A stretch of 33,007 bases of DNA from Acidimicrobiia bacterium (GCA_020832495.1 JAFIEP010000032.1:1-33007); one strand, 5' to 3'. Positions 25,660-33,007 are shown, numbered from the stretch's first letter. Numbers and translations: made by a program. Notes: generated by a model not told the origin, from the letters alone.

Positions 25660-26334
25660 TCAACGTGGCGACGGACCGTCGCCCAGCATCGTCTCGAGAG
25701 CCTCGAGGTCGCCGGGATGGGTCACCTTCGTGTTGGCCGGATCGCCGAGCACGACCACCACGCTGCCACCGGCGAGTTCCACCAGCGCGGCGTCGTCGGT
25801 GGCGTCCCCACCCTCGGAGTGGGCCCGACGCAGGACGTCGCCTCGGAACGCCTGGGGCGTCTGCACCGCCACCAACTCGCGGCGCTCGAGCGTCTCGATG
25901 ACCCGCCCTCGCTCCACCCGCTTGATGGTGTCGGACACGGGCAGCCCCGGCACGGCACCGTCGGCCCCGGCGCGCACGGCATCGACCACCGACGTGAACA
26001 GCGCCGGTGGTGCCAACGGTCGCGCCGCGTCGTGCACCACGATGATCCCGGTGCCCGAGGGCACCGCCGCCAGGCCGGCCCGCACCGAGGCAGCGCGGGT
26101 CGATCCCCCGGCCACCACGGCGTCGGCGGCGTCCTCTGTGTCGGCCACCCGCTCGGGTGGGACCACCAGCACCACGCCGTCACTGACGCTGCGAGCGGCC
26201 GCCAGTGACCAATCGAGCACGCGGTGCCCCGAGAGCTCCAGGTACTGCTTCGGGCGGGCCGTGCCGAACCGTCGCCCGCTGCCGCCGGCCACCACGATCG
26301 TCCAGACGACACCTTCTGACGCTGGCGGGGTCAT
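25660..26334 (-). CDS. ispD: 2-C-methyl-D-erythritol 4-phosphate cytidylyltransferase
   Basis: Couples CTP to methylerythritol phosphate in the MEP pathway. 224 residues. The nucleotide-binding start is VVAGGSGRRFGTARPKQYLE. Further motifs are VVHDAARPL, GLPVSDTIKRV and VQTPQAFR. The ATG at 26334 has GGAG five bases upstream, and the longer frame has no coding character. Its promoter -10 is probably TACAGT at 26386-26391. It is divergent from crp. carD, which often precedes ispD in actinobacteria, is absent. Confidence 0.97.
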   Translation of the reverse strand: MTPPASEGVVWTIVVAGGSGRRFGTARPKQYLELSGHRVLDWSLAAARSVSDGVVLVVPPERVADTEDAADAVVAGGSTRAASVRAGLAAVPSGTGIIVVHDAARPLAPPALFTSVVDAVRAGADGAVPGLPVSDTIKRVERGRVIETLERRELVAVQTPQAFRGDVLRRAHSEGGDATDDAALVELAGGSVVVVLGDPANTKVTHPGDLEALETMLGDGPSPR

Positions 26335-26385
26335 GTCACTCCACGGGACGGGACCGGCGCGGCCGGGCTGCTGTGCCGCCTCCGC

Positions 26386-26391
26386 ACTGTA
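26386..26391 (-). promoter_or_regulatory. Candidate -10 box of ispD
   Basis: TACAGT on the minus strand, giving a leader of about 45 nt with a GGAG ribosome site. The 164-bp region is shared with the divergent crp promoter. Confidence 0.45.
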
Positions 26392-26485
26392 GACCGGGCG
26401 TGCTCCGAGCGAGCCGCCACGGGTTCGACACACCCGCGCCGCGGCGGCCGTGACGAACCGGAACCCGCCCGTCGAGGGGTGGCTG

Positions 26486-26491
26486 TAGCAT
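26486..26491 (+). promoter_or_regulatory. -10 box of crp, predicted leaderless
   Basis: TAGCAT followed by 7 nt and the GTG at 26499, leaving no room for a ribosome binding site. Confidence 0.6.
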
Positions 26492-26498
26492 CACCGCT

Positions 26499-27158
26499 GT
26501 GCCGGACCGCGAACTCCTGTCCCGAACCGAACTGTTCTCCGAACTGGACGAGGCTGCGCTCGACCACGTGGCCAACGTGGCCACCCGCCGGCAGTGCCAA
26601 CGAGGGGACGTGCTCTTCAGCGAGGGTGACGAACCCACCAACCTGTTCGTGGTGCTCGAGGGCCGCATCGCCATCGCCAACCGTTCGAGCGACGGACGCG
26701 AGTCGGTGGTGGCGCTCATGGAGAGCGGCGACCTCTTCGGTGAGCTGCCGCTGTTCGACGGCCTGACCCGCTCCGCTGCTGCCCGGGCGCTGGAGCCCTC
26801 CGAGGTGATCGTGCTGCCCTACGCACCGCTGCGGCAGCTCTACGAAGCCCGTCCCGAGCTGCTGTGGAAGGTGGTGAAGCTGCTGGCGGCGCGGTTGCGA
26901 GCCACCGACGCCGCACTGGCCGACTCGGTGTTCCTCGACGTCACCGGCCGCACGGCCAAGCGCCTCCTCGAGTTGGCCGCCGGGGCCGACGAGTTCGCCC
27001 TGCCCATCACCCAAGAGGAGTTGGCCGGCATGGTCGGCGCCTCACGGGAGCGGGTCAACAAGGCCATCGCCTCGTTCATCCGGCTGGGCTGGATCGAGCA
27101 GATCGATCGCCGCTACCGCATCACGAACCGCGAGCAACTGGAGTTGCGGGCACGCTGA
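26499..27158 (+). CDS. Crp/Fnr family transcriptional regulator (actinobacterial Crp/GlxR-like)
   Basis: 219 residues. The cyclic-nucleotide-binding domain (about 1-120) has the phosphate-binding cassette GELPLFDGLTRSAA (81-94), with the E82 and R91-S92 that hold the cAMP phosphate in CRP. A long dimer helix (120-143) follows, then a winged helix-turn-helix (ITQEELAGMVGASRERVNKA, about 170-189). There is no Fnr-type cysteine cluster. Length and sequence match the global cAMP regulator of actinobacteria. The nearby adenylyl cyclase at 22869 is an obvious signal source. The GTG start at 26499 is leaderless-type. A terminator hairpin follows. Confidence 0.93.
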   Translation: MPDRELLSRTELFSELDEAALDHVANVATRRQCQRGDVLFSEGDEPTNLFVVLEGRIAIANRSSDGRESVVALMESGDLFGELPLFDGLTRSAAARALEPSEVIVLPYAPLRQLYEARPELLWKVVKLLAARLRATDAALADSVFLDVTGRTAKRLLELAAGADEFALPITQEELAGMVGASRERVNKAIASFIRLGWIEQIDRRYRITNREQLELRAR

Positions 27159-27169
27159 CCCGAGCGGCG

Positions 27170-27190
27170 GCACGGGCGGCCGGCCCGTGC
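27170..27190. terminator. Hairpin between crp and disA
   Basis: GCACGGGC (27170-27177) and GCCCGTGC (27183-27190) are perfect 8-bp arms around a 5-nt loop, located between the two convergent stops at 27158 and 27209. It probably ends transcription in both directions. Confidence 0.75.
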
Positions 27191-27208
27191 GTCCCGGCAC
27201 CGGCGCGG

Positions 27209-28282
27209 TCAGGAATAGCGGTCGAGGATGCTCGACGAGGTGAGCTTCGAGAGCCCGTCCTTGATGGCCCGGGCCCGGGTCTCACCCACGCCTTCGACGT
27301 CGTCGAGGTCCGCAATGGTGGCCCGCATGATCTTCGACAGCGTGCCGAACCGCTCGACGATGTGGTCGATGATCTGCTCGGGGAGGCGAGGAACCCGCGA
27401 AAGCAGGCGGTAGCCGCGAGGCTGCACCGACGCCTCGAGGTCGAGTGCCCCGTCGGGGAGGTGCAGGACGTCGGCCACCATCTTGAGATCCAGGAGGTCC
27501 TCGGTGTCGAGCTGCCGCAACCCTTCCATTGCTTCCTCGAGGTGCCAGCCCGCATCTTCGTGGAAGTAGTCCTGCACCACCAGCCGGCGCTCGTCCTCCA
27601 CGCCCTCCATGATCTCGTCCAGCTGCAGCCGCACCAGGCGGCCGTCGGTGCCCAGCTCGACCAGGTCGCTCTCGATCTCCTCGGCAATGCGGATGACCAT
27701 CTCGGTGATCTGCAGCAGCGTGACCACGTCGCGCACGGTGACCACGTCCTCGAGTTCGGCGGTGGACAGCTCCCCTGAGGTGGTGTCGAGTCGTGTCTTG
27801 TAGCGCTCGAGGGTCTGGATGGCGGTGTTGGCCCTGCTCAGCAGCCGTGGGATCGGCTCGAGCGGCTTCTTCTCCTCACCCACGTAGACGGTGAGCACCG
27901 CCATGTCCTCGCTCACGGCGATCACCGGCACGTTGATGGCTCGCGCCACCCGCTCGGCGGTGCGGTGGCGGGTGCCGGTCTCGGTGGTGGGCACGCTCGA
28001 GCTGGGCACGAGGTGGACGTTGGCCCGTGCGATGCGGCTGGCATCTGACGACAAGATGATGGCGCCGTCCATCTTGGCCAGCTCCGACAACCGCTGCGGG
28101 CTGAAGGCAGCGTCCAACAAGAAGCCGCCAGAGCACATGTTCAACACATCGGGCCCGTCGCCCACCACGATCAGGGCGCCCATGGACGCCTGCAGGATGC
28201 GGTCCAGGCCCTCGCGCAGCGACTTGCCGGGCGCGACCGTGGCCAGCGCGTCCAGGAGCGGCTGACCTCGGCGACGTGGCAC
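27209..28282 (-). CDS. disA: DisA, DNA-integrity scanning diadenylate cyclase
   Basis: Makes the second messenger c-di-AMP from two ATP and scans DNA for branched or damaged structures. 357 residues. The N-terminal DAC domain has DGAIILSSD (D72-G73-A74) and GTRHRTAER (R105-H106-R107). A central helical linker (about 145-280) joins to the C-terminal DNA-binding helix-hairpin-helix domain (LPEQIIDHIVERFGTLSKIM, DVEGVGETRARAIKDGL). The GTG at 28282 follows a TAGAAT box by six bases. The usual neighbour radA is separated by two genes. Confidence 0.97.
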   Translation of the reverse strand: MPRRRGQPLLDALATVAPGKSLREGLDRILQASMGALIVVGDGPDVLNMCSGGFLLDAAFSPQRLSELAKMDGAIILSSDASRIARANVHLVPSSSVPTTETGTRHRTAERVARAINVPVIAVSEDMAVLTVYVGEEKKPLEPIPRLLSRANTAIQTLERYKTRLDTTSGELSTAELEDVVTVRDVVTLLQITEMVIRIAEEIESDLVELGTDGRLVRLQLDEIMEGVEDERRLVVQDYFHEDAGWHLEEAMEGLRQLDTEDLLDLKMVADVLHLPDGALDLEASVQPRGYRLLSRVPRLPEQIIDHIVERFGTLSKIMRATIADLDDVEGVGETRARAIKDGLSKLTSSSILDRYS

Positions 28283-28288
28283 AGCCGG

Positions 28289-28294
28289 ATTCTA
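28289..28294 (-). promoter_or_regulatory. -10 box of disA, predicted leaderless
   Basis: TAGAAT on the minus strand with six bases to the GTG at 28282. Confidence 0.65.
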
Positions 28295-28470
28295 GGCGCG
28301 TGCCGCCATGACAGCGGGCGGAACGACCTGGGAGGCACCGTCGTTCCACCGCAGCGGTGGCCGCGCGGGTCCGTGGGTCCGACCGTGGCGTCGCTCATGC
28401 CCAGGAGGGTCCTGGTGCGCCGCCGACTCGCTGAGGGGGTGGCCAGCTCCCGGCGATCAGCGGTCGGCGG

Positions 28471-29127
28471 TCAGCGCGCCAGGAACTCGAGGGCGCGGCG
28501 CCAGGCGTCGGCGGCGTCGTCGGGACGGTGCGCCGGGCGTTCGGGGTCGTGGACGAAGCCGTGTTCGGCGCCCTCGTAGCGGACGACCTCGACGCCGGCG
28601 GCCTCGAGCTCGGCCACGTCCACCGCAGGGGTCCACGGGTCCTCGGTGCCGATGATCGCCAGTGCGCGCACCCCGGCGGCGTCGCGCACGGCGGCCAAGG
28701 GGTCGGCCTGTGTGGGGCTCTGCCACTGTTCGGGTACGTGGATCATGCCGTAGAACGACACGATCTGGCGGAACCGGCCGGTGGCCGCGGCCTTCAGTGC
28801 GTACATCCCACCCATGCAGAACCCGAGCACCACTGCTTCGTCACAGCCGGTCTCGTCGGCCGCCGCCACGGCATCGCCGAGAATGGTGGCGTCGTCGATG
28901 CTGCCCACCGCGCCGAGACGCTCGTCCAACGTGAGGTGTTCCCGACCGGGCCACGGTTCGATGGCCACGACGACCCAGCCGGTGGCCGCCGACAGACCAC
29001 GCACGTGCTCGTCGAAGAGTGGACGCAAGCCCATGATGTCGGGGATCACCACCAGGGCGCGCGTCGGAGCGACCTCCTCGGGCCGGACGATCTCTGCGGC
29101 AGTTCCTGACGCAAGGGTGATCCGCAT
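28471..29127 (-). CDS. Dienelactone hydrolase family protein
   Basis: An alpha/beta hydrolase of 218 residues with the Cys-Asp-His triad of this family: C104 (GFCMGG), D162 (GTEDPWTP) and H188 (GAEHGFVHDP). Dienelactone hydrolases open lactone rings in chloroaromatic breakdown, but many chromosomal members have unknown general esterase roles. No aromatic-degradation gene is nearby. The ATG at 29127 has a TAGAAC box seven bases before it, suggesting a leaderless start. The longer frame to 29172 has no support. Confidence 0.92.
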   Translation of the reverse strand: MRITLASGTAAEIVRPEEVAPTRALVVIPDIMGLRPLFDEHVRGLSAATGWVVVAIEPWPGREHLTLDERLGAVGSIDDATILGDAVAAADETGCDEAVVLGFCMGGMYALKAAATGRFRQIVSFYGMIHVPEQWQSPTQADPLAAVRDAAGVRALAIIGTEDPWTPAVDVAELEAAGVEVVRYEGAEHGFVHDPERPAHRPDDAADAWRRALEFLAR

Positions 29128-29134
29128 ACCTAGG

Positions 29135-29140
29135 GTTCTA
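29135..29140 (-). promoter_or_regulatory. Candidate -10 box of the dienelactone hydrolase gene
   Basis: TAGAAC on the minus strand, seven bases before the ATG at 29127. It lacks the final T of the TANNNT pattern, so it is weaker than the others. Confidence 0.4.
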
Positions 29141-29183
29141 TCCTGCTCACCGGGGCCGGGCGCGGCAATCAAGCTGACCGCAC

Positions 29184-29201
29184 TGTGACATGGGTCTCAC
29201 A
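29184..29201. promoter_or_regulatory. TGTGA-N8-TCACA palindrome between divergent genes
   Basis: TGTGA (29184-29188) and TCACA (29197-29201) with an 8-bp centre. The arms equal half-sites of Crp-type operators, but the usual spacing is six. It lies in the 118-bp gap between the divergent dienelactone hydrolase and methyltransferase genes. Confidence 0.3.
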
Positions 29202-29245
29202 TGCCAACGGCGACGCGCAGCCGCTGGCCGTTCGGAGGTTGCGTC

Positions 29246-30139
29246 ATGCCAGCACGGGAGGAGGCAGCACGGGAGGGCGACGGCCGCACCTCGGACGGCT
29301 ACACCACCGATGCTGCCCTCTACGCCGCGCACGCCGACGAGAGCCCGTGGAACCGCTGGTACGAGCGGCCGGCTCTCGACCGGTTGCTGACCGACGACGA
29401 ACTGGCTGGCGCGCTGGTGCTCGATGCCGCCTGTGCTGCGGGGGCGGCCAGCGAGCAACTGCGTCACCGGGGGGCGGCGGTGATCGGCGTCGACTCGAGC
29501 CATCCCATGGCTCGGCTGGCCCTGGCCCGCCGGAACGGGCCGACGGGTGTCGTCTCAACTGACCTGGAGGGGCCGCTCCCCTTCGCCGACCACTCGTTCG
29601 ACGTGGTCTACAGCTCGCTCACCGTCCACTACCTCGCGGATCTGGGGACGGCGTTCCGAGAACTGGCGCGCGTGCTCCGACCCGGCGGGATCCTGGTGCT
29701 GTCCACGCACCATCCGTTCGACGAGGCGTTACGGGTGGCCGCCCACCGATCCCGCATGCAGATCGACAGCTACTTCCGGACCGGGACGGTGACCGAGCAG
29801 TGGGCCATCGGCGGACAGCCGTTGGGCCGATGGCTCGTCGAGCGCCTGTCGCTCGAGTCGTTGTCGGCCGTGCGTGCTCGACGCCGGGTGAGCTGGCGCG
29901 CCACACGCCGCACGCGGTTGACCGTTCGGTTCCAGCGGCGCACCCTCTCGCAGTTGCTCAACCCACTGCTCGATGCCGGACTGGTGCTCGAGCGGGTGGG
30001 CGAACCACTGCCGTCGGGCGAGTTGATCAGCCGCTTCCCGAGAGCCGGGGCATTGTTGCGACGCCGACCGGGATTCCTGTTCCTGCGCGCACGGCGGCCA
30101 CACCCCACCCGACGGAGCTCCACCAACGTCGATCGGTGA
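29246..30139 (+). CDS. Class I SAM-dependent methyltransferase
   Basis: 297 residues. The Rossmann methyltransferase core begins after about 45 residues with motif I VLDAACAAGAAS (a variant of the usual D-x-G-x-G-x-G), then VIGVDSSHPMARLA, LPFADHSFDVVYSSLTVHYL and LARVLRPGGILVLSTHHPF, as in the UbiE/COQ5-like group. The C-terminal ~100 residues are very Arg-rich (RARRRVSWRATRRTR) and end basic, which suggests an acidic partner or membrane surface. The ATG at 29246 has GGAGG at 29234-29238, so the earlier ATG at 29201 is rejected. The target is unknown. Confidence 0.9.
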   Translation: MPAREEAAREGDGRTSDGYTTDAALYAAHADESPWNRWYERPALDRLLTDDELAGALVLDAACAAGAASEQLRHRGAAVIGVDSSHPMARLALARRNGPTGVVSTDLEGPLPFADHSFDVVYSSLTVHYLADLGTAFRELARVLRPGGILVLSTHHPFDEALRVAAHRSRMQIDSYFRTGTVTEQWAIGGQPLGRWLVERLSLESLSAVRARRRVSWRATRRTRLTVRFQRRTLSQLLNPLLDAGLVLERVGEPLPSGELISRFPRAGALLRRRPGFLFLRARRPHPTRRSSTNVDR

Positions 30140-30264
30140 GGATGCCCCCACCGGGACGCGACCGCTCGACAGGCGAGCTGAGGGCCGAGCTGGGAACTTC
30201 GGTCTGGTCCGGCGGGCGAGGCCGGTTCCCTCCGACGAGACCGCTGCAGTCCGGAGAGGCCGGT

Positions 30265-31680
30265 TCAGTCCAACAGCTCGGCTGGTGTCGCCATCGTGGC
30301 CGTGCCGACATCGGTGTCGGGGTAGTACTCGGGGAACCCTGCCCGGATGGCGTCGGGCACGGTGGCCACTCGCTTGATGGCCATGCCGGCGTTCGACCCC
30401 TCGTAGGAGGCGGGAACCACTGCCTTGCGGAAGCCCAGCCGGGCCGCCTCGCGCAGGCGCTGTTCGCAGTGGGCCACCTGCCGGACCTCACCGGCGAGGC
30501 CGACCTCGCCCACCGCCACCAACCCGGGCGGCAGTGGCGCGTTGGCCACCGATGAGACGACCGCCATGACGAGACCCAGGTCGGCGCCGGGTTCGCTGAT
30601 GCGAACCCCACCCACCACCATGGCGAACACGTCGGCGGAGGGAAGGTCGGGAAGGCGACACTGTTGGCTGAGCACGGCGAGCAGCAACCCGAGGCGGGTG
30701 GTGTCGAAGCCCTGCGCCGATCGGCGAGGGGTGGGCAGGTTGGAGCGCTGCACCAGCGCCTGGACCTCGACGAGGAGCGGCCGCCGTCCCTCGAGGGTGG
30801 GTACCACCATGGTGCCGGCCACCCCGGGGCGACGGTCGGCCAGGAACAGTTGGCTGGGGTCGGCGACGGCGGTGAGCCCGCGGTCGCTCATCTCGAAGAC
30901 GCCGAGTTCGGCCGTCGTGCCGAAGCGGTGCTTGTGCGCCTGGAGGAGGCGGAGTCCGTGGGACCGGTCACCGTCGAACGACAGCACGGTGTCGACCAGG
31001 TGCTCCAACACACGAGGTCCGGCGAGCGCACCATCTTTGGTGACGTGTCCGACCAGGATGGTGGCCACACCCGAGGCCTTCGCCTCGGCCACGATGGCGG
31101 CGGTGCACTCGCGGATCTGGGCGACCGACCCCGGTGCGGACGACAGCGAGGGGTCGTGCAGGGTCTGGATCGAGTCGATGAGCACCAGGTCGGGCTTCAC
31201 GGCGGCGAGATGGGCGGCCAGTTCACCGATGGTGAGCGCCGGAGCGAGCCACAGACGCGGGTGGAGCGCGCCCAGCCGCTCGGCCCGCAGACGGATCTGT
31301 TCGGGGCTCTCCTCCCCGGAGAGGTAGAGCACGCGGTGGCCGTTGTCGGCCACCGAGGCGGCGATCTGCAACAACAGGGTGGACTTGCCGATGCCTGGCT
31401 CGCCCCCGAGCAGGGTGACCGACCCCGGCACCAACCCGCCCGACAACACGCGATCGACCTCGTCGATGCCCGTCGGTTCCGCCGACAGTTCATCGGCAGC
31501 GAGTTCGGTCACCGGCACGGCAGGAACGAGCGGCTGGTCGGTGGCCGATGTCGTCGAGAACGACGCACTCCGTTCCTCGACCAGGGTGTTCCATGCGCCG
31601 CAGCCGGAGCAGCGGCCCTGCCACCGCGGCGAGTGGTGGCCACAGTCCTGGCAGGTGAACACGGTGCGGGTCTTGGCCAT
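30265..31680 (-). CDS. radA: DNA repair protein RadA (Sms)
   Basis: An ATP-driven branch-migration helicase in homologous recombination. 471 residues. The N-terminal zinc finger is C10, C13, C24 and C27 (CQDCGHHS ... CSGCGAW). The RecA-like core has Walker A GEPGIGKST (93-101). The RadA-specific motif reads KHRFG (about 253-257) instead of KNRFG. The C-terminal Lon-protease-like domain (about 300-471; LPSADVFAMVVGGVRISEPG, ADLGLVMAVVSS) lacks a protease role. The ATG at 31680 follows a TAGTCT box by six bases. Its stop faces the methyltransferase gene. Confidence 0.97.
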   Translation of the reverse strand: MAKTRTVFTCQDCGHHSPRWQGRCSGCGAWNTLVEERSASFSTTSATDQPLVPAVPVTELAADELSAEPTGIDEVDRVLSGGLVPGSVTLLGGEPGIGKSTLLLQIAASVADNGHRVLYLSGEESPEQIRLRAERLGALHPRLWLAPALTIGELAAHLAAVKPDLVLIDSIQTLHDPSLSSAPGSVAQIRECTAAIVAEAKASGVATILVGHVTKDGALAGPRVLEHLVDTVLSFDGDRSHGLRLLQAHKHRFGTTAELGVFEMSDRGLTAVADPSQLFLADRRPGVAGTMVVPTLEGRRPLLVEVQALVQRSNLPTPRRSAQGFDTTRLGLLLAVLSQQCRLPDLPSADVFAMVVGGVRISEPGADLGLVMAVVSSVANAPLPPGLVAVGEVGLAGEVRQVAHCEQRLREAARLGFRKAVVPASYEGSNAGMAIKRVATVPDAIRAGFPEYYPDTDVGTATMATPAELLD

Positions 31681-31686
31681 GGGGTC

Positions 31687-31692
31687 AGACTA
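31687..31692 (-). promoter_or_regulatory. -10 box of radA, predicted leaderless
   Basis: TAGTCT on the minus strand with six bases to the ATG at 31680. Confidence 0.6.
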
Positions 31693-31741
31693 GAGAGCCC
31701 GTGTGACATGATCGGCCACCATCGGAGGGCTGCTCGGCGGT

Positions 31742-32530
31742 TCAGTGGCGGAGCGACCGGCGACGGAGCGCGGTCAGGGCGGCCACGAAGGCGGCGGCCA
31801 GCGTGCCGAACACCACGAGCCCACCGACCACTGTCCCGGCCTGCTCCACGATCGACGGCTTCTCCCTGACGGCCACCAACTCGACTCGGGCCGGGGGATC
31901 GCCAGGGCGCACCGTGGTCGACACGGTGTCCTCACCCAAGCTGAGCGACACCGTGAGCTCGACCTGCTCGGCCAGGGGCTCCCCGGTGGCAGCTTCGATC
32001 TCGGCCACCAGCGGTCCCAGGGGGTCGGGCCCGAGGATCGACTCCAGTCCCTCGTCGACCAGTGCGCCCAACCCGTCGGCCACATCCACGTCCACCGCGG
32101 CCCGCGTGGTGACCGCCGCCTCGTCCTCGGTCACGGCCCACTCGGTGCCGCTGAGAATGCCGTCCACTCCTCCCACCTCGGCCAGCACTGCGCTCAACTC
32201 GACGCTGTCCTCGAACGAGCGGGCCACGTTCACCCATGTCGTGCCGTCGGCGTCGACCTCCGGCTGCTCGGCCACGTCCCAGCCGGCGGCCGCCAGGTCG
32301 TCGAGCGAGAGCTCCACGGTGGGGTCGCCGAGACGAGCCAGCGCCTCCGAGTCGAGTCCCAGCGCCACCTCCACCCGGCCGCTGCCGTCCTCCTCGAAGG
32401 CGACGTCCACCACGGCGGTGGCCCGACAGCCGGCGACCAGGAGCAACGCCGTCAGCAGCAACGATGCCGTCAGCAGCGGCGGGCGACGGTTCGGACGCAG
32501 AGCCCGGTCAGCGGGAGGCGAGAGCTGCAC
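31742..32530 (-). CDS. LppM-like lipoprotein with C-terminal membrane anchor
   Basis: 262 residues. A basic start (RALRPNRRPP) and hydrophobic helix end in lipobox LLLVAGC with C35. The mature domain (AVVDVAFEEDGSGRVEVALG, then SLDDLAAAGWDVAE) resembles the LppM fold of mycobacteria, though the match is by general pattern only. A second helix near the C-terminus (about 232-252, VVGGLVVFGTLAAAFVAALTA) and RRRS tail anchor the other end. It is therefore an envelope protein held at both ends. The GTG at 32530 is chosen as the start of the signal peptide, with TAGCGT eight bases upstream. Function unknown. Confidence 0.8.
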   Translation of the reverse strand: MQLSPPADRALRPNRRPPLLTASLLLTALLLVAGCRATAVVDVAFEEDGSGRVEVALGLDSEALARLGDPTVELSLDDLAAAGWDVAEQPEVDADGTTWVNVARSFEDSVELSAVLAEVGGVDGILSGTEWAVTEDEAAVTTRAAVDVDVADGLGALVDEGLESILGPDPLGPLVAEIEAATGEPLAEQVELTVSLSLGEDTVSTTVRPGDPPARVELVAVREKPSIVEQAGTVVGGLVVFGTLAAAFVAALTALRRRSLRH

Positions 32531-32575
32531 AGCGCTGCACGCTACGCGGCAGGGGTGAGGGCGGGAAAACGACGA

Positions 32576-32601
32576 CACCCCCGGCCAGGAGGCCGAGGGT
32601 G
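32576..32601 (-). terminator. Hairpin upstream of the LppM-like gene
   Basis: CACCCCCGGCC (32576-32586) and GGCCGAGGGTG (32591-32601) pair around AGGA with one mismatch, and the flanking GACG/CGTC can extend the stem. It lies between the MerE-like gene stop (32780) and the lipoprotein gene (start 32530), so it could end leftward transcription. The nearby region 32602-32779 has no gene. Confidence 0.55.
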
Positions 32602-32628
32602 ACGTCGGACAGGATGCGGACAATGTAC

Positions 32629-32644
32629 GGCGCTGTTCAGCGCC
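32629..32644. repeat. Short perfect palindrome
   Basis: GGCGCTG-TT-CAGCGCC, 7-bp arms. It may be a protein-binding site or part of a terminator. No partner gene is indicated. Confidence 0.45.
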
Positions 32645-32779
32645 TGTCACTGAGCCGCCCGACTCAATCTGGAGGGCCGTTCGTCCTATCCAGGCACAGC
32701 GCGCCACCGGTGGTGGCAGGTGCTCGACGGCGGCACCGGCAGCCGTCGTCTGGCGAGGGGCGGAACGGGCGAGCCAGGT

Positions 32780-33007
32780 TCAGCGATTGGCCGGGAGGGG
32801 GCACGCACCACCGTTGCGTGCACGACGGAGCAACCTGAAGCCGTACCAGGTGCCCACCACCCACGCCGCGGTGATGAGCGTGCCGGCCAGCCAGGCGTGC
32901 TCCCGCACGACGACGCCGACCGCTGTGCCCCCGAACACCGAGGCCAGCAGGGCCAAGGTGAGCGGCAGATGGCACGGGCAGAACACGAAGGACCCGAACA
33001 GCCAAAG
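32780..33007 (-). CDS. MerE-like mercury transport protein (N-terminus beyond the window)
   Basis: 75 residues are visible, reading in from the window edge as LWLFGSFVFCPCHLPLTLAL. The CPCHLPL motif, the following hydrophobic helix (ALLASVFGGTAVGVVVREH) and a second helix (LAGTLITAAWVVGTWYGFRLL) match the two-helix mercury importer MerE, whose paired cysteines pass Hg(II) or methylmercury. The end is GACPLPANR. An internal GTG at 32986 is not the likely start, because the coding pattern continues to the edge. Other mer genes (merA, merB, merR) would lie outside the window and cannot be checked. Confidence 0.7.
   Translation of the reverse strand, partial: LWLFGSFVFCPCHLPLTLALLASVFGGTAVGVVVREHAWLAGTLITAAWVVGTWYGFRLLRRARNGGACPLPANR

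Noticed and set aside
22869-27158. Cyclic-nucleotide anti-phage system (cyclase with effector)
   Set aside because: The cyclase is a standard class III enzyme and DisA is a housekeeping c-di-AMP enzyme; no effector protein with a killing domain lies beside them.
30140-30264. Direct repeat AGGCCGGTT as terminator or attachment site
   Set aside because: Copies are short, GC-rich and lack an inverted partner or integrase gene.

Overview
This is a GC-rich chromosomal segment of an actinomycete. The best guess is a deep-branching Actinomycetota lineage such as Acidimicrobiia, by inference only. Supporting signs are GpgS (glucosyl-3-phosphoglycerate synthase), an ECF sigma/RskA pair, a DUF3263-VirR-like pair homologous in layout to Rv0430-Rv0431 of Mycobacterium, RadA and DisA, a CIRCE-controlled groEL, and many TANNNT -10 boxes placed 6-7 nt before start codons, as in leaderless actinobacterial genes. 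There is no phage, insertion sequence, CRISPR array or integron. Most genes are housekeeping or widely conserved.

Layout. 1-261 is a fold-back inverted repeat, probably an artefact at a contig end, which destroys the 3' end of a molybdopterin oxidoreductase gene (to 2219, minus). fdhD, needed to activate such enzymes, lies just upstream of it. 3120-6011 is a large SF1 helicase with a decayed nuclease-like tail. 6012-6350 holds a tandem palindromic repeat and a suspicious G/C homopolymer block. groEL with a CIRCE element (6351-8067) is followed by a tetR-fatty acid hydroxylase operon with a perfect operator palindrome (8156-9675).

10009-16952 holds a MoaD/ThiS-like sulfur carrier with a potentially structured leader, then a compatible-solute neighbourhood: gpgS, glycerate kinase, otsA and otsB, with an amidase and two small proteins interspersed. 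17005-18805 is an overlapping trio (NAT, DUF3263, VirR-like). A tRNA-Thr precedes an ECF sigma/RskA operon that is flanked by two near-identical ECF-type promoter motifs. The second motif faces a short gene-free stretch ended by a strong hairpin, so it may make a small RNA.

20675-23621 carries a YibE/F membrane protein, a lipoprotein and a soluble class III cyclase (minus). 23995-26334 is ispD-ispF-rlmB (minus), and the divergent crp gene (26499) could read the cyclase's cAMP. disA, a dienelactone hydrolase, a methyltransferase and radA follow. The window ends with an LppM-like lipoprotein and the C-terminal part of a MerE-like mercury transporter.

No wholly new multi-gene system is evident. 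The most promising unexplained signals are the paired ECF motifs with the putative small RNA, the leader of the MoaD-like gene, the TetR palindrome operon and the set of leaderless promoters.
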